NCBI GenBank assembly: GCA_021628825.1 | Contig: JAJXRY010000002.1 | Span: 682,001-746,000 of the forward strand | Length of the DNA: 64,000 nucleotides | Reading direction: 5' to 3' | Source of the DNA: Lachnospiraceae bacterium | GTDB lineage: Bacteria > Bacillota > Clostridia > Lachnospirales > Lachnospiraceae | Shown: in pieces, positions 21,680 through 32,730 of the stretch | Numbering within the stretch: position 1 is the first letter of the stretch | Layout: every line of letters starts with the position of its first letter | Notes under the pieces: model-generated | What the model was told of the DNA's origin: nothing | The model's database searches: none | The model's input: the letters and a program-made list of their open reading frames with translations, nothing else | Program-made: the position numbers and the translations under genes

Positions 21680-21702
21680 AATAATCGCAATTATGGTATA
21701 AT
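21674..21702 (+). promoter_or_regulatory. Sigma-A promoter for the ABC flippase gene
   Basis: TTGCTT at 21674-21679 and a perfect TATAAT at 21697-21702 are spaced by 17 bases. The gene start is 55 bases downstream. Its closeness to the terminator marks a clear transcription-unit boundary. Confidence 0.8.
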
Positions 21703-21757
21703 ATTTAAATCTATGCAATATTGCAAAAATAAAAAAAGAAATTAAGGTAGAGCTTAT

Positions 21758-23517
21758 ATGAAACAGCCCAATTTACTAAAAAATTAATGGAATCTTTGAT
21801 AAGAAACAGAAACGACAATTGGTATTATTAGGAATTATGATATTTTTTTGGAGGAATTCTGGAAACTTTAGGTGTTAGTACAATGATTCCAGTGGTTACG
21901 GTGCTGCTTACACCGGATACATTCCAGGAATATATTGTGAAATATGATTTTTTTACAAAAATATCTGTAGAGTTTTTTTAAAATTACAGATGTGAGTCAT
22001 TTGACAATTTCCTTACTTATCGTATTGATGGCAGTATACGTGATTAAGAACGCATATTTATTATTATTGACATACAAACAAAGTACATTTATTGCACACA
22101 GTCGAAATGATATGATTAGCCGGGTGATGGCTGAATTTCTGAATCGTCCGTATGAGCAGTATCTGGGTGCTGATGTTCCAACCGTATTTCGTATTACGGA
22201 CAGCGATATTCCACAAACATTAGCATTGATGCTGGCTCTATTGTCATTGGCGTCTGAGGTGGTTGTTTCATTCCTGATTTTTGTAGTGTTGCTGTTACAG
22301 AATGTGAAGATGACATTATTTGTTATTTTTGGTATTTGGTTTACTTACATTGATTATTACCAAAGTTTTTAAAGCCAAGGCTTAATAAAATTGGTGTAAA
22401 AAAATCAAGATATTCAATCAAGAATAGCTAAATGGAGAATACAGGCGATTTATGGATTGAAGGATGTCAAAGTACTCAATAGGGAAGAGTTTTTTTATAC
22501 GAAATTATTATGAGACAGGGAAAACTGGTGCTAACGTTGCAAGAAATTATGTAGTATTAAATAATACGCCCCGTTTACTTATTGAAACAGTGTTTATTGT
22601 AAGTATGCTTGGGTACATTGCATTTTACATCAATGCCGGAGGAAATGTTACCAATATGATGGCAACACTTGCAACATTTGGTGTGGCTGCGATTCGTGTG
22701 CTTCCAAGTGTAAACCGTATTAATACTTACATTACGGAAATTGCTTATGCATCACCAAGCTTAGATTTCGTATATGATAATTTACAGGAAGGAATGAAGA
22801 CGAATGCTAAATTGGCAGAGAGAAAAAGCAAATTCTCAAAAAGAAAAAAAATTGAAGTTGGAAGATCGAATAGAATTGAAAAAAATATTTCCTTTCATTA
22901 TCCAGATACGGAGAAGAATATTTTTTTACGCACGCCAATATGGTTGTTCCGAAGGGAAAAATCTGTAGGAATTATGGGAACATCCGGAGCCGGAAAATCT
23001 ACAATAGTAGATATTCTGCTTGGATTGTTACATGCGCAGGAGGGGCAGATTACCTGCGATGGTGTAGACATTTTTTTAAAAAAATTATGAATCATGGCTT
23101 GCACAAATTGGTTATATTCCTCAGAGCATTTACCTGATTGATGAATCTATAAGGGATAATATAGCATTTGGTATTGATGCGGATAAAATTAATGAAAAAC
23201 GTATATGGGAGGTTTTAGAGGAATCACAGCTGAAAGAGTTTGTGGAAAGTCTGCCGGAAGGACTTAATACTACAATTGGTGATAGGGGAATTCGTTTGTC
23301 CGGGGGACAAAGACAACGAATTGGAATTGCCAGGGCATTGTACCACGATCCGGAAATTTTGGTGTTTGATGAAGCAACATCAGCACTGGATAATGAAACA
23401 GAGGCAGCTGTTATGGAAGCCGTTAATAGTTTTCACGGAAAGAAAACGATGGTAATTATTGCGCATCGGCTGAATACTATAGAGAAATGCGATATTATCT
23501 ATAAAGTAGAAAAATGA
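21758..23517 (+). CDS. ABC-type lipid-linked oligosaccharide flippase, PglK/MsbA-like (several frameshifts)
   Basis: This is a half-transporter with about six membrane segments followed by an ATPase domain: Walker A G-T-S-G-A-G-K-S-T, Q-loop region Q-I-G-Y-I-P-Q, signature L-S-G-G-Q-R-Q-R, and Walker B I-L-V-F-D-E-A-T-S-A-L-D. PglK of Campylobacter flips a lipid-linked heptasaccharide, and such a role fits here, where a PglC-like primer also occurs. The gene is AT-richer than those before it. Breaks are near 21780, 21845, 21970, 22345, 22390, 22490, 22880, 22935 and 23080, mostly T and A runs. The ATG at 21758 follows AAGGTAGAG. Confidence 0.85.
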
Positions 23518-23558
23518 AAAAAATTGTGGAATCTTCATTATAAATGTTAGGGATAAAG

Positions 23559-24305
23559 ATGAAAAATAAGGCTACCGAATGTAACACTAATTGCTGTTAC
23601 AAGTGTAAAATTATATGAAACCATAAAGGCGCTGACCTATAGTATGCAGGATATTGAATTTGGAGAAGTTGTTCTGGTAACGCACAGAAAGCCATTGGGA
23701 CTGCCCAAAGGAATTACGTATAAGCATACAGAGAAGATTACCAATATTGATAAGTTTAACTATCTTATGGCATATGAGCTGGGATCCTATGTGAATACCG
23801 ACTATATCATTCTGGTGCACTATGACGGATTTATCGTGCATCCGGAAATGTGGAGAAATGAATTTTTTTGGAATATGATTATATCGGATCACCCTGGCCA
23901 CTCCCGACAGCGGAGCATTCCACATATTATGATGAGGATGGAAATGTGTGCCGTGTAGGAAACAGCGTATCTCTACGGAGTAAACGGCTGCTTGAATACC
24001 CGAAGAAGGCCGGACTTGAATGGAAGCCGGCATCCGACGGATTTTATAATGAAGATATCTTTTTGTGCTGTATGAATAAAGTGAAAATTGAGAAGGCCGG
24101 TATGAAGTTTGCCCCAATTGAGGTGGCGAGATTGTTTGGAAGAGAGCATACCATACCGGAAACAGAAGGAGTAACTCCATTTCTGTTTCATAAGTGGTGG
24201 GGAGAAAATAAAGATTTCCCCAAATTTGAAAATCCTTTTACAAAAATCTGGCTTACCATGAAAGCCATCCGGCGTAAACTGATGTTTTGGAGAGATTGGA
24301 GTTAG
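23559..24305 (+). CDS. DUF5672 family protein, probable glycosyltransferase (frameshifts)
   Basis: The corrected protein of about 245 residues has the block Y-D-Y-I-G-S-P-W and the later D-G-F-Y-N-E-D motif that mark DUF5672 proteins, found in capsule loci and thought to be GT-A-like. The start M-K-N-K-L-P-N-V-T-L needs one G removed near 23571, and the T7 run at 23863-23869 must be T5. The function is not experimentally clear to me. The adjacent GT17-like gene suggests both modify the same glycan. Confidence 0.7.
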
Positions 24306-24308
24306 TGT

Positions 24309-25254
24309 ATGATCATTGATTGTGTGCCATTTTTTAACGAACTGGATATTCTGAAGCTTCGCCTTCATATACTGGATCCACTGGTGGACCGGTTTTGTAA
24401 TTGAAGAAGCGACGCATACCTTTTCCGGGATGCCTAAGGAGTTGTGCTTTGAGAAGAATAAGCAGATGTTTGCAGAATTTCTCCCTAAAATCACATATCT
24501 GATAGTGGATAATTCTCCGGAAGAATTATCTACCCATGAAAGGGATAAATTTCAGAAAAATGCATTAGCGGAAGCACTTACGGATGTTTCACAGGAGGAT
24601 GTCCTGATTTTGAGTGATGTGGATGAAATTCCCAATCCGAAGGTGTTAAAAAGAGATTATTGAACAATTTGATCCGGATAAAGTATACCATCTGGCACAG
24701 AGAAATTTTTTTACTGTTATCTCAATATGGAGGAAATTTCGGGAAATCTGCTTTCCATTACGGGAGAATTCCCTGGTGTACAGCGCAGAATGTGGCTTGG
24801 AACGAAGGTGTTTGCCAAAAGAAATATTCCGGAAAGCGGAATTATTGATCTGCGGGAAGTGGCGCCGACTGATCCAAGAAGTATCCGGGTAGCAGATGGT
24901 GGCTGGCATTTTGGGTATATGGGAAGCTGTCATGAAACGGATGTTTCTAAAAGAGTCGGAGAGAAGGTAGTTGCGGCAGCCCACCAGGAGTACAATAAGG
25001 AAGATGTTCTGGCAGAGGTAAAGGACCGTCTGATTCTGGGAGAGGATATTTTTGGAAGAAATGCCCAATTTGACTGGGCGGTAATTGATGATACTTATCC
25101 GCAGTATTTGCGGGATCACCGGGCAGAGTATGATTATCTGATTATGCCGCCGATCAGTGAAGGCAGAAAGGCATGGGTCAGGGTATGGATGCCGGTAAAA
25201 CGGTTCTGCCGTAAAGTACGTAGAAAGATTCGTCGTGTCTGCCGCAGGAGGTAA
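24309..25254 (+). CDS. GT17-like N-acetylglucosaminyltransferase (frameshifts)
   Basis: The N-terminus M-I-I-D-C-V-P-F-F-N-E-L-D and the motif L-S-D-V-D-E-I-P match the GT17 family, known in eukaryotes as beta-1,4-GlcNAc transferases that add bisecting GlcNAc and also present in bacterial capsule loci. G-W-H-F-G-Y-M-G is a further shared block. Breaks are a T4 near 24392, an A5 near 24648 and the T7 at 24706-24712. The C-terminus is strongly basic. It begins three bases after the DUF5672 stop, so the two are cotranscribed. The family is fairly sure; the acceptor is unknown. Confidence 0.78.
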
Positions 25255-25257
25255 GGA

Positions 25258-26628
25258 ATGAATCAGAGAAATAAGATTGCAACAATATATGGATTATGGT
25301 TTGCAGACCTTGTTGGAATTGTGATTTCCTTTGTGCTTGCGACTTATATCCGATTCCGGAATTTCCGGGATATGGAGGACAAGGGGATTCACTTTCAGGT
25401 GTGTCTCCTGCTTTTGCTTGTCTGTACCATTTATACCTTTTTCCTTGACTGGAACCGGGATTTCGTGAAGAGAAAGACTGCAAAAGAATTTGTGGCAATT
25501 GTACAATACGAAATCATTATGTTTCTTGGTGTGCAGCCGATCATGTATTTCCTGAAGTGGTCGGACAAGTTTTCGCGTTGGGTGATGATTATTTTCCCTG
25601 TCGTGAATATTGTGGTGACATTGCTGATTCATCTGGTGATTAAAAAGGCGGTAAAGCTCCATTACCGGTCGGAATCAACGAGAATTAAAGTCCTTGTGAT
25701 TACGCAGAAGTCGCTTCTTGCCGAAGTTATGGAGAAGCTTAAAAAGGAACTTGATGTCAGCTATCAGATTGTGGATGCGGTATGTATGGAGGAGTTAAAG
25801 CCAAACTTCCTGGAAGAGGCAACCCTGATGGCATTGGATGAGGTATTTATTTATGCTCCGGATATGCTGCAAAAGAAGGTACAGGAGATCATAGGAAGCT
25901 TTGATGAAATGGGCGTCAACTGTCATTTCTGCGTGGAACTGCCGGGGGCTGACAGCAGCCGGACGAAGATTGACAGTTTTGGCAATTATCCGGTTATCAC
26001 CTATACCAGATTCCGCAGCAGTTATAAGCGGCTGTTGATAAAGCGCGTAATGGATATTGTAGGAGGTCTGGTCGGACTTTTGATTACGGCGGTTTTCTTC
26101 CCGTTTGTGGCGATTGCGATTAAGCTGGATTCACCGGGACCGGTGCTTTTTTCCCAGATCCGGATCGGGCGGAACGGCAGACGGTTTAAGATTTATAAAT
26201 TCCGTTCCATGTACATCGATGCGGAGGAACGTAAGAAGGAACTGCAGTCCCGGAATGAAGTTAAGGGACTGATGTTTAAGATGGAAAACGATCCCCGTAT
26301 CACGAAGGTTGGAAAATTTATCCGGAAAACGAGTATTGACGAACTGCCACAGTTCTATAATGTGGTTAAGGGCGATATGAGCCTTGTGGGAACAAGACCC
26401 CCTACAGAGGATGAATTCGAGAAATATAACCAGTATTACCGCCGCAGAATCAGTATGACACCGGGGCTTACCGGCATGTGGCAGGTCAGCGGCCGGAGTG
26501 AAATTGAGAACTTTGACGATGTTGTGAAGTATGATTTACAGTATATTGACAATTGGTCTTTGCACCTTGATATTAAGATCCTTCTTAAGACCATCTGGGT
26601 GGTATTTGCAGGGAAAGGTTCGAAATGA
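25258..26628 (+). CDS. Polyprenyl-phosphate hexose-1-phosphate transferase, WcaJ/WbaP type (intact)
   Basis: This intact 456-residue protein has several N-terminal membrane segments, a central cytoplasmic domain, and a C-terminal bacterial sugar transferase domain starting near residue 258. The catalytic blocks are R-I-G-R-N-G-R-R-F-K, Y-K-F-R-S-M, S-I-D-E-L-P-Q-F and G-D-M-S-L-V-G-T-R-P-P. It would start a repeat unit by moving a hexose phosphate to undecaprenyl phosphate. It is the second primer in the window and the long topological class, unlike the short PglC-like one at 529. This suggests a separate polymer begins here. Confidence 0.92.
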   Translation: MNQRNKIATIYGLWFADLVGIVISFVLATYIRFRNFRDMEDKGIHFQVCLLLLLVCTIYTFFLDWNRDFVKRKTAKEFVAIVQYEIIMFLGVQPIMYFLKWSDKFSRWVMIIFPVVNIVVTLLIHLVIKKAVKLHYRSESTRIKVLVITQKSLLAEVMEKLKKELDVSYQIVDAVCMEELKPNFLEEATLMALDEVFIYAPDMLQKKVQEIIGSFDEMGVNCHFCVELPGADSSRTKIDSFGNYPVITYTRFRSSYKRLLIKRVMDIVGGLVGLLITAVFFPFVAIAIKLDSPGPVLFSQIRIGRNGRRFKIYKFRSMYIDAEERKKELQSRNEVKGLMFKMENDPRITKVGKFIRKTSIDELPQFYNVVKGDMSLVGTRPPTEDEFEKYNQYYRRRISMTPGLTGMWQVSGRSEIENFDDVVKYDLQYIDNWSLHLDIKILLKTIWVVFAGKGSK

Positions 26629-27686
26629 TGGATGAAAGAATTAAGGTTTTAATGATTGGACCGGATCGCAGCGTACATGGCGGAATATCCGGGGTGGTGA
26701 ATAACTATTACGACGCCGGAATTACCGAAAAAGTGGATCTTAACTACATTGGAACGATGGTTGAGGGAAGCAAGCTCCGCAAGCTCTGGCAGGCTGTAAA
26801 AGCCTATGTGAAGTTTCTGGCGGCGCTGCCCAAATATTCGATTGTACATGTGAATGTGGCATCAGACAGCAGTTATTACCGGAAATCTTTGTTCATTAAA
26901 GCAGCAAAGCGTGCCGGGAAAAAGATTGTGATTCACCAGCATGGCGGTGATTTTGAAACCTTTTATGAAAAGGAGCAGAATGACAGGGGAAGAGCAAAGA
27001 TCCGTCAGGTGCTTAGCATGGGGGATGTGTTTCTGGTATTGGCTCCCGCATGGAAGAATTTTTTCCAAAATTTGATTCCGGAGGAGCGTATCGTGGTATT
27101 TCCGGATACGATTTCGATTCCGGCAAGGTACCAAAAGGAATATGGAAAACAGAGAGTTCTGTTTCTTGGAAGATTGTGCAAAGCAAAGGGAGTTGGGGAA
27201 CTGATTCAGACTATGGCAGAACTGCATTCCGAATTTCCGGCAGCCAGACTACTGCTTGGAGGGATCTGGGAGGATCAGGAATTAAGAACCCTTGCACAGC
27301 GTTATCCGGAATTCGTTACGGAGCTTGGATGGATATCAGGAAAGGCGAAACAGGAATATCTGGACATATGTGATATTTTTTTGCATTGCCCTCCTATTAT
27401 TGAGGGACAGTCCATTGCGATATTGGAAGCAATGGCGCATTGCTGTGGAATCGTTGCATCGGATACCGGTGGAATTCCGATGATGATTACAGATGAACAG
27501 ACAGGTCTCCTTGTACCACCGGGAGATAAAGAAGAGTTGAAAAAAGCTTTGCGAAGGATGCTGGAAAATCCGGAGCTTTGCAGAAAGTTAGGGGAAAATG
27601 CCCACCGCAAAGCGGAGAGCGGGTTCTCGATTGAAAGCAGTATTGAACAGCTAGTATCAATATACAGAGATCTGTTATCGGAATAA
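26625..27686 (+). CDS. GT4 glycosyltransferase (intact)
   Basis: The 353-residue frame overlaps the primer stop by four bases. The start I-G-P-D-R-S-V-H-G-G-I-S-G-V is the GT4 glycine loop, and E-G-Q-S-I-A-I-L-E is the EX7E motif. The position next to the primer suggests it adds the second sugar. It is one of the few genes here free of frameshifts. Confidence 0.9.
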   Translation: MMDERIKVLMIGPDRSVHGGISGVVNNYYDAGITEKVDLNYIGTMVEGSKLRKLWQAVKAYVKFLAALPKYSIVHVNVASDSSYYRKSLFIKAAKRAGKKIVIHQHGGDFETFYEKEQNDRGRAKIRQVLSMGDVFLVLAPAWKNFFQNLIPEERIVVFPDTISIPARYQKEYGKQRVLFLGRLCKAKGVGELIQTMAELHSEFPAARLLLGGIWEDQELRTLAQRYPEFVTELGWISGKAKQEYLDICDIFLHCPPIIEGQSIAILEAMAHCCGIVASDTGGIPMMITDEQTGLLVPPGDKEELKKALRRMLENPELCRKLGENAHRKAESGFSIESSIEQLVSIYRDLLSE

Positions 27687-27741
27687 AATGAGAATCAGAA
27701 ATGATGAAAGTAACCGTAACAGATCAGGAGAAGCAAACAGA

Positions 27742-28800
27742 ATGGATCAGGAAAATAATTATAAAGTAAGTATTATTGTACCGGTTTATAACACCATAAA
27801 ATATTTGAAAAAAAGTGTGTAAATTCACTGGTTGCACAAACCTATCAAAAATGTGGAGATCCTTCTTATAGATGATGGGTCTACAGATGACAGCGGGGCA
27901 TTGTGTGGCTGGTTTGCCAACAAATATCCGCAGATCCGGGTGTTTCATAAAGAAAACGGAGGTCTGGTTTCTACATGGAAATATGGGGTAGAACATAGTA
28001 CCGGAGAATATCTCTGCTTTGTGGACAGCGATGACTGGGTGGATTCCGGGATGATTGCGGAAATGGCAGAAAAGATAACGGGAAGTGAACGAGAGATTAT
28101 TTCCAGTGATTACGTGATTGAGCGTGATGATGGAACAAGTGAAGCCGTTTATCAGAGGCTTACTCCCGGGGAATATGACAGGGAAGCATTGCTTAAGCAG
28201 GTGTTGCCTTATATTCTTGGGCAGGAGCACCGTTATGTGACGATTTCCCGCTGCATGAAGCTTTTTTCCAAAGCACTGATCTTGAAGAATATGCACTATT
28301 GCGATCCTTCCATCAGAATGGGCGAGGATACTACAATTACACTTCCCTGCCTGCTGGACTGTGACAGGCTGGTCATTATGGATCATAAAACCTATTATCA
28401 CTACCTGTATGTGAAAGAATCGATGATTCATCAGTATGATAAGGGACTTTATGAGAATAACCGGAAGCTACGGGGAATTATTAGCCATATTTTAGAAGAA
28501 AAATGCTGTAATACCAACGAAATACCCATGCCGGATTATGCATGGATGCTGGATCAGGCAGACCGGGAGTATATTTTCCTGCTGCTGCTTGCCCTTAAGA
28601 ATGAAGCGAGAGGCAATCCATCCGGATATAAAAAGAACATCCGGGAGATCTGTAATGATCCGGAGGTGAAGGCACTGGTACAGAAGGCGGCAGTCGAGAT
28701 CCATGAAAAGTCCAATCTGCTTCTTTATCTGGTGCTTCTGCATCCGAATGCATTTATGATCCGGGTATTGCGGATGGCTATGGTCTGGTATTACCGCTAA
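27742..28800 (+). CDS. GT2 family glycosyltransferase (two frameshifts near the start)
   Basis: The start M-D-Q-E-N-N-Y-K-V-S-I-I-V-P-V-Y-N and L-L-I-D-D-G-S-T-D-D mark a GT2 enzyme, with V-D-S-D-D-W as the DXD region. The A7 run near 27809 and an A5 near 27850 break the N-terminal domain; five and four A, respectively, restore K-K-C-V-N-S-L-V-A-Q-T-Y-Q-N-V-E. The remaining 310 residues are intact. The protein of about 352 residues is cytoplasmic. Confidence 0.85.
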
Positions 28801-28875
28801 GGACATCGGAGCATATAAATTTTTAGTTATAATATAATAAGTAGTTATATTGATTGATTTATTGTGGAGAAACGA

Positions 28876-29907
28876 ATGCAGCCACTGATTAGTGTGATTG
28901 TTCCCGTTTATAACGGAGAACTGTATCTGAAAAACTGCATAGAGAGTATTGAAGCACAGAGCTATGAGCCTTTGGAAATTATTGTGATTAATGACGGTTC
29001 TACAGATGGAACGGCTGAGGTCTGTGAGAAGCTTGCGCAAAGCTATGAGAATCTGTCTTTTATCACAACAGAGGATCTTGGGGTGGCGGCATCACGGAAT
29101 CATGGGATTGCACTTGCGAAGGGAGAATTGATTACCTTTGTGGATGCCGATGACCGGATACATCCCCAGATGCTGCAAAGATTATATGAAGCGATCGAAC
29201 AGACCGGAAGTGATATTGCCGGATGCCGGTTTACCATTTGGAATACGGAACGGGAATGGAAAATTGCAGCCAACTCGGTTCCGGTAAGTGAGCAGACGCA
29301 TAAGGTGTATGAGAAACAGGGAATATCTGAAGGACCAGATTTTGTGCGGAAACAGCCGGTGCTGGAGCAAATTGTATCGAAAATCTTTGCTGGAACAGAG
29401 ACATGCCGGACGGTGGTTCCGGGAAGGAATGACCATCGGAGAAGATATGCTCTTTCTTATGGATCTGCTGCCGGAAGCAGGAACGATTGTTGAGATTGAT
29501 TTTTCATGGATATGGATATTATCAGAACCCACAGGGAGCTATGAACCGCACGTTCCGCCCGGAATATATGGACCAGATCCGCTGCTGGGAGATTGCCCGG
29601 GAACAGGTACGGAAGCTCCTTCCGGAATGCGAGAGCAAGGCAACCTCGATCTTATTAATTTCCATTATGTTGACGGTTGGGAAACTGGCGGGACTGCCTT
29701 CCGGGGAGCGGAAGCAGTTTAGAGGGTATGTGAAGGAATGTCGTGAAAAGCTTTTTCAAGGAACGACAGGATCGTGAAGCTATGAAATTACTTTCTAAAA
29801 GGGTACCAATTCAAAGTAAGATTATTCGCCGCAACGCCCGGACTTTATTTATGGTGCTATCATTTAAGAAAGCGTTAAAGGTGTTGTTATACGCAGAATA
29901 TAGATAA
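28876..29907 (+). CDS. GT2 family glycosyltransferase (frameshifts)
   Basis: I chose the ATG at 28876 because GGAG at 28866-28869 lies six bases upstream; the GTG at 28864 has no such site. The product reads I-S-V-I-V-P-V-Y-N, N-D-G-S-T-D-G and V-D-A-D-D (DXD). It is related to the GT2 gene before it. Breaks occur near 29321 (GGG), 29398, 29503 (T5) and 29757 (T5). Correcting the last extends the protein through a basic tail to a TAA at 29905-29907. Confidence 0.82.
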
Positions 29908-29921
29908 AAAGAAGGAACTAT

Positions 29922-31252
29922 ATGAAGGGGAATCATCAGAATCAGATTATTTTATATATGCATGCAGGCAGCGGCAATCATGGCTGCGAGGCGATTGTGA
30001 ACAGCCTGTGCCACATGATGAAAGAAGACGCTGTACTGGTATCCTATCGGGGGAACGAGGACGGGCAGTATACCTTGAAGGACCTGTGTGAAATCAAACA
30101 GGAACGTAGCTTTGAGGAGCATAAGCTGGCACACATAGCTTATTATGCGTATCGTATGCTTACCAAGGATGCAGCAAGCTTCCTGCGTTACCGTTATGAG
30201 GATATTTTTTTGAGAAACCCATGTCTCCGCTTGCTATTTCGATTGGAGGAGACAATTATTGCTATGACAGTATGCTTTCAGACCTGCGTCTTGCCAATCT
30301 CGCATTTACACAGAAAGGAACGAAGACCGTTTTACTGGGATGCTCCATTGAACCGGAGCTGTTGAAGAGGGGACAGGAGACACAGTCAAATCCGATATTG
30401 GAGGATTTAAGCCGTTATCATCTGATTATTGCAAGGGAGTCCCTGACCTATGAGGCTTTGTGTGATGCCTTTGCAAAAAGACGGGAACAGAGTAATAGTA
30501 ACAATAACAGTAATAATAATATCAATAATAATAACAGGAATACACCGGATATGTTGAATATTCCCAGAATTGTTCAGATACCGGATCCGGCCTTTACCCT
30601 GGGATATGTCAGGAAGAAGGTGCCGGATGGCTTCTGGAAGGGCAATACGGTAGGCGTGAATGTGAGTCCGCTTATTCAGAAAAGCGAATCCGTATCGGGA
30701 ATTACGATGAAGTGCTATGAACAGCTGATTGAATGGATTATCGGGCATACAGATATGCAGATCGCATTAATTCCACATGTGGTGTGGAAGAATAATGATG
30801 ACCGGAAGCCGCTTTCCGGACTTTATGAAAAATATAAATCCACAGAGCGATTGGTGCAGATTCCGGATGGAAGCTGTGAAGAACTGAAGGGTTATATCAG
30901 CCAGTGCCGTTTCTTTGTCGGGGCACGGACGCATGCAACGATTGCGGCATATTCTACCTGTGTGCCGACACTGGTGGTTGGCTATTCCATCAAAGCAGCC
31001 GGAATTGCACAGGACTTGTTTGGAAGTCAGGAGCATTATGTACTGCCGGTACAGAGTCTCAAGGATCCGCAGGATCTGGTTTGTGAATTTCAGTGGCTGA
31101 TGGAACAGGAGAATTCAATCCGGGAGCATCTGCAAAGGAAGATACCGGACTATCAGGAACAGGCACTCCGGACAGGAGAAGAGATTAATCATTTATGGGA
31201 AGAGTTAAAGCAGCAGCGAGAAACATCATATTCGGATACATCGGCAACCTGA
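29922..31252 (+). CDS. Polysaccharide pyruvyltransferase family protein (one frameshift)
   Basis: The family uses phosphoenolpyruvate to add a pyruvate ketal to a sugar. The start I-L-Y-M-H-A-G-S-G-N-H-G-C-E-A and the later S-I-G-G-D-N-Y and G-A-R-T-H-A-T-I-A-A-Y blocks are typical. The T7 run at 30205-30211 must be T5 to read E-D-I-F-E-K-P. An Asn-rich insert encoded by 30491-30541 interrupts the domain where others usually have a short loop. The stop lies 58 bases inside the following flippase gene. Confidence 0.85.
30491..30541 (+). repeat. AAT/AAC/AGT trinucleotide tract encoding an Asn-rich insert
   Basis: About 15 consecutive codons are AAT, AAC or AGT with a single ATC, giving a run of Asn and Ser inside the pyruvyltransferase. 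Being trinucleotide, it can change length without losing the frame. Such tracts are unusual in bacterial enzymes. Confidence 0.85.
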
Positions 31253-32719
31253 CCACCCAGCTGCTCGGGTTTGTTCTGCGTACGATCTTTATCCGGCATC
31301 TGGGCCAGACGCTGAATGGAGTAAACGCCTTATATACCGGCATTTTGTCGGTATTGTCCATGGCAGAGCTGGGAATTGGAACAGCACTGAATTACAGCTT
31401 ATATAAGCCGGTGATTCATAAGGACTATGAGAAGATCAAGTCCTACATGCTTCTGTATAAGAAGGCGTATCGGATCATCGGGTTTGTGGTCGCAGGCATC
31501 GGACTTGTGATCGTACCCTTCCTGCCGTATCTTGTGAAACAGCCGGAGGGTATAACACTCCGGGATCTGACACTGTATTATCTGATTTTCCTGTTTAATA
31601 CGGTGAGCTCCTATTTCGTGGCGTATAAGTACAGCCTCGTGAATGCCGAGCAGAAGAATTATATCCAGACGAATATCATTACCGTGACCAAGATGATTAC
31701 GGTGACGCTACAGATCATTGTCATTTTGACAACAGGCAATTTCTATGCATACCTGCTGACCGCAGCGACGGTAGAGCTGCTGCAGAAGATTTTTGTGAGC
31801 CGGTATCTGAATAATATGTATCCTTATCTGAAGGAAAAGGATATCAAGCCCCTTACCAAAGAGGAGGTCGGGGAGGTTGTTAAGAAAACCAAGGCACTCG
31901 TCCTCCATAAGGTGGGAGATGTGGCACGGCTTCAGACGGATGCCATGATTATTTCCGGGTTTATTAATGTAACGTTAAGCGGAATCGTAGATAACTACAA
32001 TCTGGTGATTTCCTCCGTCTCGAACTTTGTAAACATCATATTTAACTCGGTGTTATCGAGCTTTGGTAACCTGATCGCAACGGAGAGCCGGCAGAAGCAG
32101 TATGAAATCTTTAAGGTGTACCGCTTTTTTGCCTGCTGGATCTATGGATTCTCTGCAACGGGATTTTTACTGCTGTTGACTCCGCTTGTCTGGCTGTGGT
32201 TGGGACCTTCCAATGTCCTCCCTATGGCAGCGGTGACCTGTATTTTAATTGACTATTACTTTAAGGGAGAACGGATCGTGTTGTCGAATTTCAAGACGGC
32301 AGCAGGGGTGTTTGAACAGGACAAGTATTTGGCATTGATTCAGGGAGCAGTGAATCTTGTAGTATCCATTGTGCTGGTACAACGGATCGGACTTGCCGGA
32401 GTGTATATCGGAACGATTGTTTCAGGACTCATTGCCAATATTACGAAACCGATCATTATTTATCGGGTCTGTTTTGAGATCAAAGCAAAAGGCTATTTTT
32501 CTGGATTCTGCCAGGTTCCTTGCCGTACTTGGTGGAACATTTGCAATCCTTTATGGGATCCGCAGAGTGCTTATGCCGCAGGTCAGTATTCTGTCATTTG
32601 CAATTATGTTTGTTGCGATCTGCGTGATCTTTAATGGGATATTTCTCCTTGTGTTCGGCAGAACGCAGGAGTTTCAGTATCTGTGGGGAATTGTGAGAAG
32701 GAAGATGAAGAAACGTTAG
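31195..32719 (+). CDS. Wzx-type polysaccharide flippase (one frameshift near the end)
   Basis: About 12 to 14 hydrophobic segments and an N-terminus of the kind R-N-I-I-F-G-Y-I-G-N mark a MOP-superfamily flippase that moves undecaprenyl-linked repeat units outward. The ATG at 31195 lies inside the preceding gene. A T5 near 32504 splits the last two membrane segments; T4 restores G-Y-F-L-D-S-A-R-F-L. It is the first of three Wzx-like genes. Confidence 0.88.
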
Positions 32720-32730
32720 GAGGTTTGCCT

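Noticed and set aside
21758..23517. Phase-variable ABC flippase through homopolymer tracts
   Set aside because: Tracts are short (5 to 7), and there are about nine breaks in one gene. Phase variation normally uses one long tract, so this looks like consensus error.
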